Below, one piece after another: positions 16,474 to 23,350 of a stretch of DNA of 46,050 bases. Source of the DNA: RGIG4140 sp045532865 (GTDB lineage: Bacteria; Pseudomonadota; Alphaproteobacteria; CAAHEQ01; UBA3637); contig JAZSGT010000019.1 of NCBI GenBank assembly GCA_045532865.1, forward strand, positions 1-46,050, in the 5' to 3' direction. A model generated the notes under the pieces. That model did no database searches, was not told the DNA's origin, and saw nothing but the letters and a program-made list of their open reading frames with translations. The translations under genes and the position numbers were made by a program. Numbering within the stretch: position 1 is the first letter of the stretch; every line of letters starts with the position of its first letter.

Positions 16474-18726
16474 ATGCAAACAAGGGATGATACGCAACAA
16501 GCATTAGATCAAAGAATTGTTGATTTTTCTTTCTATATGATCCAACGGGGAGAAGCTGGTCATAAAAGAGGGCCTTATTTGGAAGAATATAACGATAGTA
16601 ATATGATTAGTACCATTGGTTATGGTACGGTGAATGAGGCTGGCTACAACCATTTAAATTATCGTGCAAGTGAAGTCACACATGAGCAAGCAATTGTGCT
16701 TGCTAAAACTGAAATGCAATATAAGTTGTATGAAAAGTGTCGGACGCAATTTAAAGATTATGATAAACTTTTGCCCTGTTATCAAGCCTTGATTTTAGAT
16801 ACAGCTTATCAAGGGAATTGGACAAAGATTGTTGACGCTTTTAATGCGGGGGATATGCAAGCTGTTTATGAAATTGTGGGTAAAAACCAAAATAAAGAGC
16901 GCGCAGCTGTTCGTATGCGTGCTGTTGAAATGGGTATGTTGGTTGAAGATGCTTTAAAAAGAGCACCTAATGCCAAACCTGAGGATGTTGCAAAAGTAAT
17001 TGCAACCCAGTTGATTGAAAAATACAAACATTTAAATGGAACGGATTTAGCCTTAACAAAAGATGAATTGGCATTATTATACTATTCATGTTGTGCTGCT
17101 TATGGGATAGAAGTTACACCACAGCAAGCTGAAGCTTTTGCTATGAGTTTTCCTGAAGTTGCTTCTGGTGTAGATGGTATTGGATATAGCAAAGTGGATA
17201 ATTGGACGGCAAGTTTTGGGCATCAACCTGTGAGTTATCAAAGAGGCAATTCTTCTTATACACCTGGAGGGTATACAAGAGGAACGGGGGATATCCTTAG
17301 AACGGATAGGTCTACACGCCCACGCAAGCGCTTGCGTGATAATTATTTTTCTCCAGTTGGAGGAGGTGTTCGACCACTTGAGGCTCGTATTCCAACACAA
17401 AGACACGAGCTCCATGGGAATGTTCAATATGATCGGACGTATTCTTCTGTTCATCAAGGGCCTCGTGCAGGTGGTCAAAAACCGAATATGATTGTTATTC
17501 ACTCAACGGAAGATAGGGCGGGAGCTTCTGAAAGTGCAACCTTGAAATATCTGTGTCATAATGAGAATAAAGTGAGTGCACATATTGTCATTGGACGGGA
17601 TGGAAAAGCTTATATGTTGGTTCCTCCAGAAATGAGAGCCAATCATGCAGGGCCTTCTCGTTGGCTGGGACAAAGAAATTTAAACGAATGTTCTATAGGT
17701 ATTGAAGTGGTACGTGCTGTGGATGAGGGATATACCCCTGAACAAGCAGCGACAATTCTTGCTGTTGTTGCTCAATTATCACAACAATATGGTATTCCAC
17801 CAGATAGAGTTTTGGGGCATGACGAGATTGCGCCAGGACGTAAAACTGACCCAGGGAAGGATTTTGATCCGATTTGGGATGCGCTCGCAAGGGAAGGGCT
17901 TGCTTTTGATGCTGCAACGCATGCAGATATTAGACGTCAATTAGGGAACAATCACTCAGTTCATGCTAATAAGCTTAACCCAGCGCTTGCAAATGCAAGG
18001 GCTGAAGATAGTGTTGCCTTTATTCCAAATACCCCAGTTCCAGAAGGGTGGACCGTTGTGCCATTAGATATTCCTTCAGCAGAAGAAACAGCAGAAACGG
18101 AAGATGGTAATTTTGTCCCATTAGAAGGTGAGTTCCCAGATGAGGAAGAAGGTGTTTCTGAAGAACCTGAAGATTCAGATGGAGAAGTTTCTGAAGATGG
18201 TGATGAGGATACTGAGGAAGCTGAACGAAAAAGAGCCGTAGCTGCACGTGAGGCTGAAACACGAGATGCAGCTGAGGAAGGCGCAAGAGCAAAACGAGCT
18301 GAAACTGATAATGAAAGACAAGCAGAAGCTGAAGCTCGTGCAGCTGAAACTACGGAAACAGATTCTTCAAGGAAGACAGATACACCTTCAGGGGGAACAA
18401 CCGGTTCAACATCTGGAGAAGGGACTTCAGAAGAAGGTATTTCTCGATCTCGTGGCAAAAAGTCATCATCGAAGAAAGCAAAACGTTCTTCTAAGAAAAA
18501 AACGACATCTTCAGCGAACAATTCCACAAGTGGATCAGAAACTGAATCTGAAACTGAGGAAAGTTCTGTGTCGAGCTCAGATCAACAAGCTGAAGGTGAA
18601 ACTACATCATCTAAACCAGATGCATCTAGAAAAATAAGAAGCACAGGGGCTGAAGATATTACACGAGAAACTCAAACACCACCTGCTGATGAGAAAAAAC
18701 GTTCTGCTTCTCAAGGAAAAGAATAG
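16474..18726 (+). CDS. Two-domain peptidoglycan hydrolase: GH24 lysozyme plus AmpD-like amidase
   Basis: The 750 residues hold two cell-wall-cutting domains. Residues about 15-165 resemble T4-type lysozyme, with Glu27, Asp41 and Thr47 as the catalytic triad (YNDSNMISTIGYGT; D to T spacing as in T4). Residues about 335-475 are an amidase_2 domain with zinc ligands His343 (VIHSTE), His449 and Asp459 in GHDEIAPGRKTDPG, exactly the AmpD spacing. From about 530 on there is a low-complexity, Glu/Ser/Lys/Thr-rich tail of over 200 residues. There is no signal peptide and no holin gene nearby. AAGGAGG precedes the ATG. It may be a domesticated endolysin, a cytoplasmic muropeptide enzyme or an effector. 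Confidence 0.85.
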   Translation: MQTRDDTQQALDQRIVDFSFYMIQRGEAGHKRGPYLEEYNDSNMISTIGYGTVNEAGYNHLNYRASEVTHEQAIVLAKTEMQYKLYEKCRTQFKDYDKLLPCYQALILDTAYQGNWTKIVDAFNAGDMQAVYEIVGKNQNKERAAVRMRAVEMGMLVEDALKRAPNAKPEDVAKVIATQLIEKYKHLNGTDLALTKDELALLYYSCCAAYGIEVTPQQAEAFAMSFPEVASGVDGIGYSKVDNWTASFGHQPVSYQRGNSSYTPGGYTRGTGDILRTDRSTRPRKRLRDNYFSPVGGGVRPLEARIPTQRHELHGNVQYDRTYSSVHQGPRAGGQKPNMIVIHSTEDRAGASESATLKYLCHNENKVSAHIVIGRDGKAYMLVPPEMRANHAGPSRWLGQRNLNECSIGIEVVRAVDEGYTPEQAATILAVVAQLSQQYGIPPDRVLGHDEIAPGRKTDPGKDFDPIWDALAREGLAFDAATHADIRRQLGNNHSVHANKLNPALANARAEDSVAFIPNTPVPEGWTVVPLDIPSAEETAETEDGNFVPLEGEFPDEEEGVSEEPEDSDGEVSEDGDEDTEEAERKRAVAAREAETRDAAEEGARAKRAETDNERQAEAEARAAETTETDSSRKTDTPSGGTTGSTSGEGTSEEGISRSRGKKSSSKKAKRSSKKKTTSSANNSTSGSETESETEESSVSSSDQQAEGETTSSKPDASRKIRSTGAEDITRETQTPPADEKKRSASQGKE

Positions 18727-18745
18727 GTTTTCTTAAATTGTAATA

Positions 18746-18779
18746 TAAAACACTCTGAGATTTATCTCAGGGTGTTTTT
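18746..18779 (+). terminator. Intrinsic terminator after the hydrolase gene
   Basis: A CACTCTGAGA / TCTCAGGGTG stem (one G-T pair) with a TTTA loop is followed by TTTTT. Confidence 0.8.
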
Positions 18780-18847
18780 GTCGGTATCTAGAAGTTTGAT
18801 TTTTTTATAGTAGATAATTTAAAAAAATGCATTATTTTCAAAATAAA

Positions 18848-18915
18848 AGAACATTTGTTCTCTTTTTTGTTTTTATATAAGAACATTTGTTCTTTTTTAA
18901 GTGAACAAGTATATC
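18848..18915. promoter_or_regulatory. Tandem AGAACATTTGTTCT palindromes with promoter-like hexamers
   Basis: Two identical copies of AGAACATTTGTTCT lie at 18848-18861 and 18880-18893, 32 bases apart (three helical turns). Each contains GAAC-N4-GTTC, the form of the Gram-positive LexA/DinR box. TTGTTC of the second copy (18887-18892), 17 bases, then TATATC (18910-18915) would make a plus-strand promoter overlapped by the operator. The region lies between two convergent genes, so no obvious protein gene is served. The only downstream ORF is 8 codons (ATG at about 18931). Confidence 0.4.
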
Positions 18916-18946
18916 TTTTATATACCATACAATGGGCGTTGATAAA

Positions 18947-19819
18947 TTAAAAAGTTAGATTAAAGATATTGAAAAGGCATCCACTTAAAAATGCGACTAA
19001 ACTTATAAAAAGAAGAGTTTTTAAGTTTTGCTTTAAGCGTCTGTTCACATGGAACAGAACAATCAAACCAATGCCTGCGTTGGCAAGAACAGCACTTAAG
19101 AACGCTCCATCTGGTAAAGTCCCATCTGCAAATAATTGGGCAGAAACAACAGAAGTAGCACAGTTTGGGATCAATCCAAATAAGGTGCTGAAAAAAGGAC
19201 CCATTACGCTATGGGTGAATAAGGTTTCTTTAAGCTCATTTGGGTGAATGAATAAAAAGATGGTATGCAACAGTGCGTTAACAGCTAAAATGAACACAAA
19301 AATATGCGTTGTGTGGTTAAGAGCTGAAACCCAAATCTTTTTTTTGTGGCAGCCACAATCAGCTTGGTGGCAAAGGGTGTGCATTTCAAAAGGATGATTT
19401 TGTTTGTTTTTCTTTTTCATGGCCATATCTAACAAAAGGCCAGCCAAAAGGGCAATCAGTGTTTTATATAAAATAATGCTAGCAATCACTTTAATTGAAA
19501 TTCCATTGGATAATAAGACAGGGAGCATTTCATCTGATGTTGACAAGAACAAGGCAACAAGCGTCCCTCTTGAAATGACTCTGGCAGCATAAAAGTTTGC
19601 CCCTGCAACACCGAGACCGCATTGTGGCAAAATACCAGTAAGAGCTGCTAAGATAGGAGCAAAGTAAGATTTTGTTTTTGAAAAGAGCAAAGAGATATTT
19701 TCTGTTCTTTTTTCTAGATACTCTAAGATAAGATAGGTAACGAATAAGTATGGAAGAAGATGAATACTTTCTTCCAGCGCATGAAATAAGGCCTCAACAA
19801 CTGTGTGATGTGTATGCAT
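18947..19819 (-). CDS. Heavy-metal exporter-type permease (ArsP_2-like family)
   Basis: The 290-residue membrane protein has two related halves, each with a Pro-Cys or Pro-Asn-Cys motif: GILPQCGLGVAG and GLIPNCATSVVSAQ. These are typical of the putative 10-TM metal/arsenic efflux family. Between the halves is a cytoplasmic loop rich in Lys, His and Cys (HTLCHQADCGCHKKK), a likely metal-sensing or binding site. AAGGAT precedes the ATG. It begins three bases after the stop of the PIF1-like helicase gene, so both share a transcript. The substrate is not known; a divergent ECF-sigma module with a Spy-like protein lies on the other side of the helicase. Confidence 0.78.
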   Translation of the reverse strand: MHTHHTVVEALFHALEESIHLLPYLFVTYLILEYLEKRTENISLLFSKTKSYFAPILAALTGILPQCGLGVAGANFYAARVISRGTLVALFLSTSDEMLPVLLSNGISIKVIASIILYKTLIALLAGLLLDMAMKKKNKQNHPFEMHTLCHQADCGCHKKKIWVSALNHTTHIFVFILAVNALLHTIFLFIHPNELKETLFTHSVMGPFFSTLFGLIPNCATSVVSAQLFADGTLPDGAFLSAVLANAGIGLIVLFHVNRRLKQNLKTLLFISLVAFLSGCLFNIFNLTF

Positions 19820-19822
19820 GAA

Positions 19823-21157
19823 CTATCCTTCTGATTTTGAGGTTATTTTATGCATTTGTTCTAAAAAGTCAAGAACTCTTGTATCTAAAATAATATCTTG
19901 AGGTCTTATTTTTTGTGTTAGATGAATATCTTTGAATTTTCTGGTTCTGCTCAGGGCAACATACATTTGTCCGTGAGCAAAGGCCCCTCTATTGGTGTCA
20001 ATAATGACTTTATCCAATGTTTTACCTTGCGCTTTGTGAATGGTAAGGGCATATCCTAATTGGATGGGAAATTGCTCAAATGATCCTGTTTCTTTTTCAT
20101 TCACTGTATCTGTTTTAGCATCATATTCATAACTGAAGCTTTGCCATATTTCTTTATTAACGGTTATGACTTTGTTATTTTGAAGTAGTCTGACTTTTAA
20201 ATATTCTTTTTCAAGAGCGATAATTTCGCCCATTGATCCATTGATAAAATAAGGTGGATTGTTTTTATTAAAAATAACAAGAGCCCCAATTTTAAGGATT
20301 AAAGATTTTGGAGCAGGGGTGTCTACTGCTTTTTCAAAAGCCCCTTTGGCAGTGGCTTCATATGTTTTTTCAACAGAAGGAAGTTTTTCTAAACACATTT
20401 GATTGATTTTATCAGCTATTAATCTATATGGGGTGATGGTAATGGCTGTTTTAAGATCATCTTCATTTTCAAACTTTGCTTGATTAAAGAGGGATAACGC
20501 TTCGTTTATATTTTTCTTTTCTCTAATATTTGTGAGTTGTTTTAAGAGTAAATCATCACTTTGGCGATAGACTTTTTTAAACTCTTTAAAGCAAAAGCCT
20601 GCATCTTTAAAACTTCTAGCATCAAAGAAATAAGGTTCATCAGTTCCGTAACGGTGTTTAAAGATGGTTAATGTTGTTTGTTTAATGACAGGGGGGAGTT
20701 GACATAAGTCACCCACAAAAATCATTTGAACACCACCGAAAGGGGAAAAATCGCCCCGAGCCTGTTTTAAAATGTAATCCACGGCATCAATAATATCTGG
20801 TCTTACCATTGAAATTTCATCAATAACGATGATATCTGTTTTTTTAAGGATATTAATGGTTTTCTTTTTAATCTCAAGTTGCTCTTTTGATATAAAGTCA
20901 CTCAAAGGGAGTTTAAAAAGGGAGTGAATGGTTACGCCCCCAATATGCAAGGCTGCGATGGCAGTTGGACACAAAAGGCGAATACGTTTGCTTGAATGTT
21001 CAAATAAATACTTAATAAAGGTTGATTTACCTGTTCCTGCTTGGCCTTGTATGAGATAATGATTTTTTGTTTCCTCAATTTGATGGAATAATTCGTGTTG
21101 TTCTCTACTTAAAGATAAAACTGGTAAATCAGTGTGTAAAAGGCTTGTTTTTTTCAT
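19823..21157 (-). CDS. PIF1-like ATP-dependent DNA helicase
   Basis: A superfamily 1B helicase of 444 residues. Walker A GQAGTGKST is at about 38-46, motif Ia has LLCPTAIAALHIGG, and Walker B has IIVIDEISMVRPD. GGVQMIFVGDLCQLPP is motif III, and GYALTIHKAQGKTLDKVIID with YVALSRTR forms motifs V-VI. These match the bacterial PIF1/RecD-like group used at forks, G-quadruplexes or R-loops. AGGATA precedes the ATG. No accessory domains are visible. It is co-transcribed with the metal-exporter-like permease, which is an odd pairing. Confidence 0.88.
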   Translation of the reverse strand: MKKTSLLHTDLPVLSLSREQHELFHQIEETKNHYLIQGQAGTGKSTFIKYLFEHSSKRIRLLCPTAIAALHIGGVTIHSLFKLPLSDFISKEQLEIKKKTINILKKTDIIVIDEISMVRPDIIDAVDYILKQARGDFSPFGGVQMIFVGDLCQLPPVIKQTTLTIFKHRYGTDEPYFFDARSFKDAGFCFKEFKKVYRQSDDLLLKQLTNIREKKNINEALSLFNQAKFENEDDLKTAITITPYRLIADKINQMCLEKLPSVEKTYEATAKGAFEKAVDTPAPKSLILKIGALVIFNKNNPPYFINGSMGEIIALEKEYLKVRLLQNNKVITVNKEIWQSFSYEYDAKTDTVNEKETGSFEQFPIQLGYALTIHKAQGKTLDKVIIDTNRGAFAHGQMYVALSRTRKFKDIHLTQKIRPQDIILDTRVLDFLEQMHKITSKSEG

Positions 21158-21216
21158 AAGGGTATCCTAATCTTTTTTTTATTTTTGGTCAATCATTAAA
21201 AAAAATGAATTTAAAA

Positions 21217-21241
21217 TGAACTTTTTTTGTGCTATATCGTT
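21217..21241 (+). promoter_or_regulatory. ECF-type promoter of the sigma module
   Basis: TGAAC (21217-21221), 16 bases, CGTT (21238-21241). This is the -35 GAAC / -10 CGTT form used by ECF sigma factors, including EcfG-type promoters (GGAAC-N16/17-CGTT). It lies about 26 bases before the first gene of a unit that encodes an ECF sigma factor, so autoregulation is likely. No sigma-70 pair competes with it. Confidence 0.55.
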
Positions 21242-21266
21242 TATATGAGTGTGGAGGTACTAAACA

Positions 21267-21536
21267 ATGGATATTTCAAATTTAATAAAAGAGGCAAAGC
21301 CACTTTATTTTAAACGAAAACGGCGTAGACAGATGATTAAAAATATTTCTGTTGGAGTTGTTTCTTGTTTGATGATGGGTGTGTTTATGATGCAAAGTCT
21401 AACGTCTGTGGTTACAAATCAAGATTTTTATACCTATCTTTATGATGATGAAGTGTATAATCAAGATTTTTATCTTTTGACAGAGGCTGATATGCTTTTG
21501 CCTATGGATGAATATGAAATGATGGAGTTGTCATGA
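21267..21536 (+). CDS. Small single-pass membrane protein, putative anti-sigma factor
   Basis: The 89 residues have a basic cytoplasmic head (about 1-25, FKRKRRRQMIK), one membrane segment (about 26-47) and an acidic, Tyr- and Asp-rich outside tail. I recognise no domain. The reasons for the call are positional: it is the first gene after the ECF-type promoter, and its TGA overlaps the sigma-factor ATG (ATGA). Small anti-sigma proteins of similar build, such as CnrY of Cupriavidus, bind their sigma factor through a short cytoplasmic head. GGAGG precedes the ATG. It could also be a plain membrane sensor. Confidence 0.6.
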   Translation: MDISNLIKEAKPLYFKRKRRRQMIKNISVGVVSCLMMGVFMMQSLTSVVTNQDFYTYLYDDEVYNQDFYLLTEADMLLPMDEYEMMELS

Positions 21537-22027
21537 CATATACATATCGCAATATACATCCTTATATTCGTGGTATTATCAAAAAGGTTACTGGTTCTTA
21601 CAATGAAGATATTGAGCAAGAGGTTTATCTGAAAGCTCTTGAGAATAAGGAAAAGTATCAAGAAGAAGGTAAACTTATTGCATGGCTCAAGGTTATTGCG
21701 CAAAATGTGGCTAAAGACTATTTTAAAAGTTCCTATTTTAAGTCAATGAACCAAAAGGCTGATGTTGAAGAAAGCGCTCTCCAAGATAACAAATCTGTTT
21801 CAGCTTTGGAGTTGCAACTTCAAAAAGAACGGCAAAAGGCGATATTAAAAGCAGTTGATGCTTTGCCATCAAAGATGAGAGAGGTGATTAACTTATATGA
21901 GTTTGAAGAGCTTAGTTATGAAGAAATTTCTAAGAAATTAGGTATTTCATTAGGGACGGTAAAGTCAAGATTGTTTAGTGCAAGAGAAATTTTAAGTGAA
22001 AAATTATCGTATTTGAAAGGAGAATAA
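21533..22027 (+). CDS. ECF-family RNA polymerase sigma factor
   Basis: The 164 residues have the two sigma domains of an ECF factor. Region 2 is at about 10-75 (YNEDIEQEVYLKALENKE, then IAWLKVIAQNVAKDYFKS) and region 4 at about 105-160 (LPSKMREVINLYEFEELSYE and EEISKKLGISLGTVKSRLF, a helix-turn-helix). The linker holds no extra domain. It overlaps the membrane-protein gene by four bases and is followed one base later by the Spy-like gene, so the three are translationally tied. The promoter in front of the unit has an ECF-type layout. Confidence 0.92.
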   Translation: MTYTYRNIHPYIRGIIKKVTGSYNEDIEQEVYLKALENKEKYQEEGKLIAWLKVIAQNVAKDYFKSSYFKSMNQKADVEESALQDNKSVSALELQLQKERQKAILKAVDALPSKMREVINLYEFEELSYEEISKKLGISLGTVKSRLFSAREILSEKLSYLKGE

Positions 22028-22028
22028 T

Positions 22029-22472
22029 ATGAAAAAATATGTTTTAACAATGTTAATGGGAACAATTATTGTATCAGGTGCTGCGTTGGCAGCAGAAAAT
22101 GTGGTATCAGCTCAAACAGCTCCAGCTGAAATTTCTGAAAAAGTCCAAGATGTTAAAGCAAAAAGAGGTGAAGTTCGTAAAGAAATGAAAGAAAACTTTG
22201 TTAAAAAATTGGGATTAACAGAGGAACAACAAGAAAAAGCCTCTGCTATTCATCAAAAGAGCAAAGCTGAAATGGAAGATATTAAAAAACAAATGAAAGA
22301 TTTGCGTCAAAAAGCAGATACCATTCGTGAAAATAACAAAAAAGAATTTGAATCTATTTTAACTGAAGATCAAAAAAAGACACTTGAAGAAATGAAAACA
22401 GAAAGAAAATCAAAAATGAAACATCATAAAAAACATATGCGTAAGGGTATGAAAAATAAGATAGAAGATTAA
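22029..22472 (+). CDS. Spy/CpxP-like periplasmic protein (LTxxQ motifs)
   Basis: The 147 residues begin with a signal peptide ending in GAALA (cleavage after about residue 21). The mature part is helical and very basic, with two LTxxQ motifs, LTEEQ and LTEDQ, about 50 residues apart, and a Lys/His-rich end (KMKHHKKHMRK). Spy and CpxP are periplasmic chaperone or sensor proteins; CnrX, the metal sensor of the CnrYXH sigma system, has a related fold. The His-rich tail would suit metal binding. AAAGGAG precedes the ATG. It is the last gene of the ECF module. Confidence 0.85.
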   Translation: MKKYVLTMLMGTIIVSGAALAAENVVSAQTAPAEISEKVQDVKAKRGEVRKEMKENFVKKLGLTEEQQEKASAIHQKSKAEMEDIKKQMKDLRQKADTIRENNKKEFESILTEDQKKTLEEMKTERKSKMKHHKKHMRKGMKNKIED

Positions 22473-22474
22473 TT

Positions 22475-22512
22475 TAAAAAAAAGAGGGATAAAAAATCCC
22501 TCTTTTTTTTTA
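22475..22512 (+). terminator. Intrinsic terminator of the ECF operon
   Basis: AAAGAGGGAT / ATCCCTCTTT stem with an A-rich loop, followed by a run of T, directly after the Spy-like gene. Confidence 0.88.
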
Positions 22513-22604
22513 CAAAATAAGTTGCGTCTTTTTTCAAAAACAATTAAAATAAGTGAAATAAAAAAATAATTGGGTATAAAATAACCTAAAAAGGAGACTT
22601 TTAA

Positions 22605-23261
22605 ATGCTTAAAGTGTTAAAAAAAACATATAGACGCACACAAAAAAAACGTAAGAAAGTATGTAAAGTTTTTGATAGGGGAAATTGTTTTTTATCTGAA
22701 AGTGAAGATAAACGTAGAAGAAAAAGGTTAAGTTGTTTTATTTTGGTATTAGCCATTTTATTAGTGGTTGTTCCAAGTCTTTTTTTGTTAAAACATAAAG
22801 TTGAAGTTAGTGTTTTTCCAGTTTCTAAGCAAGAGTTACAACATGATCAGCAATCAATAACCCTTGCAATGATCATGTATCGCCATTATGTTGGATATGA
22901 TGAATATTGCACAAAATTAGGGGTGCCTTTGAATTTTTATCCTTCTCAATTTATGGCTAAGTTTCAAAAAGAAGCTGATTTTTTAAGGGGATATTTAAAA
23001 GGCTCGAGAGGTGAGGAGTTGGGTTCAGTTTTTTCAAAAATTAGATATAAATTTGCGCGTGTATTAAATAAGTCTGTTGCTTCTGATTTTTCACACATGA
23101 AAACTGCATTTCAAAAGAATTTTCAATTAGAAAATCCTTTGTTGACGGATAACGATATTTGTTTGTTGTTAGAAGAAAAAGCGAGTGATATTTTATCAAA
23201 AGAACTTTCAAGTGATTATTTACGTATCAAAGAAATAAGTGATCGTTTGATGGTCCCATAG
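22605..23261 (+). CDS. Hypothetical single-pass membrane protein, 218 aa
   Basis: I do not recognise a family. A strongly basic head (about 1-42, with KKRKK and KRRRKR clusters) is followed by one membrane helix (about 44-62, ILVLAILLVVVPSLFLL). The outside or periplasmic part of about 155 residues is helical, with no known motif. By the positive-inside rule the head is cytoplasmic. AAGGAG lies 7 bases before the ATG. The gene is bounded by terminators on both sides, so it is a single-gene unit beside the ECF operon; a link to that module is possible but not shown. Confidence 0.72.
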   Translation: MLKVLKKTYRRTQKKRKKVCKVFDRGNCFLSESEDKRRRKRLSCFILVLAILLVVVPSLFLLKHKVEVSVFPVSKQELQHDQQSITLAMIMYRHYVGYDEYCTKLGVPLNFYPSQFMAKFQKEADFLRGYLKGSRGEELGSVFSKIRYKFARVLNKSVASDFSHMKTAFQKNFQLENPLLTDNDICLLLEEKASDILSKELSSDYLRIKEISDRLMVP

Positions 23262-23276
23262 ATTTATTTGATTTAT

Positions 23277-23308
23277 AAAAAAAGTGGCAGTTAAGCCACT
23301 TTTTTTGT
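23277..23308. terminator. Bidirectional intrinsic terminator
   Basis: AAAAAAGTGGC / GCCACTTTTTT stem with a six-base loop between the 218-aa gene and the convergent glycosyltransferase gene. Confidence 0.85.
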
Positions 23309-23350
23309 ATACAGAAAACAATCCAGTAAGTTAGGGTTATTTTTAATTTT

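Noticed and set aside
17961..18527. Long open frame (188 codons) on the minus strand inside the hydrolase gene
   Set aside because: It lies opposite the repetitive Glu/Ser/Ala tail and reads as low-complexity Ser/Ala; it has no promoter or ribosome site and is an antisense shadow.
18248..18637. Plus-strand frame of 129 codons within the hydrolase gene
   Set aside because: Frame-shifted reading of the same low-complexity tail, rich in Gln/Leu/Lys, with no ribosome site.
18848..18893. Tandem palindromes as a CRISPR remnant or insertion-sequence ends
   Set aside because: Only two copies, 18 bases of non-unique T-rich spacer, no cas gene or transposase, and no target-site duplication.
21533..21536. 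Possible reassignment of UGA in this AT-rich genome
   Set aside because: TGA serves as a natural stop in the putative anti-sigma gene (21534-21536) and in the fused lptC-lptA gene (42423-42425), each in tight overlap with the next start; Trp is coded by TGG.
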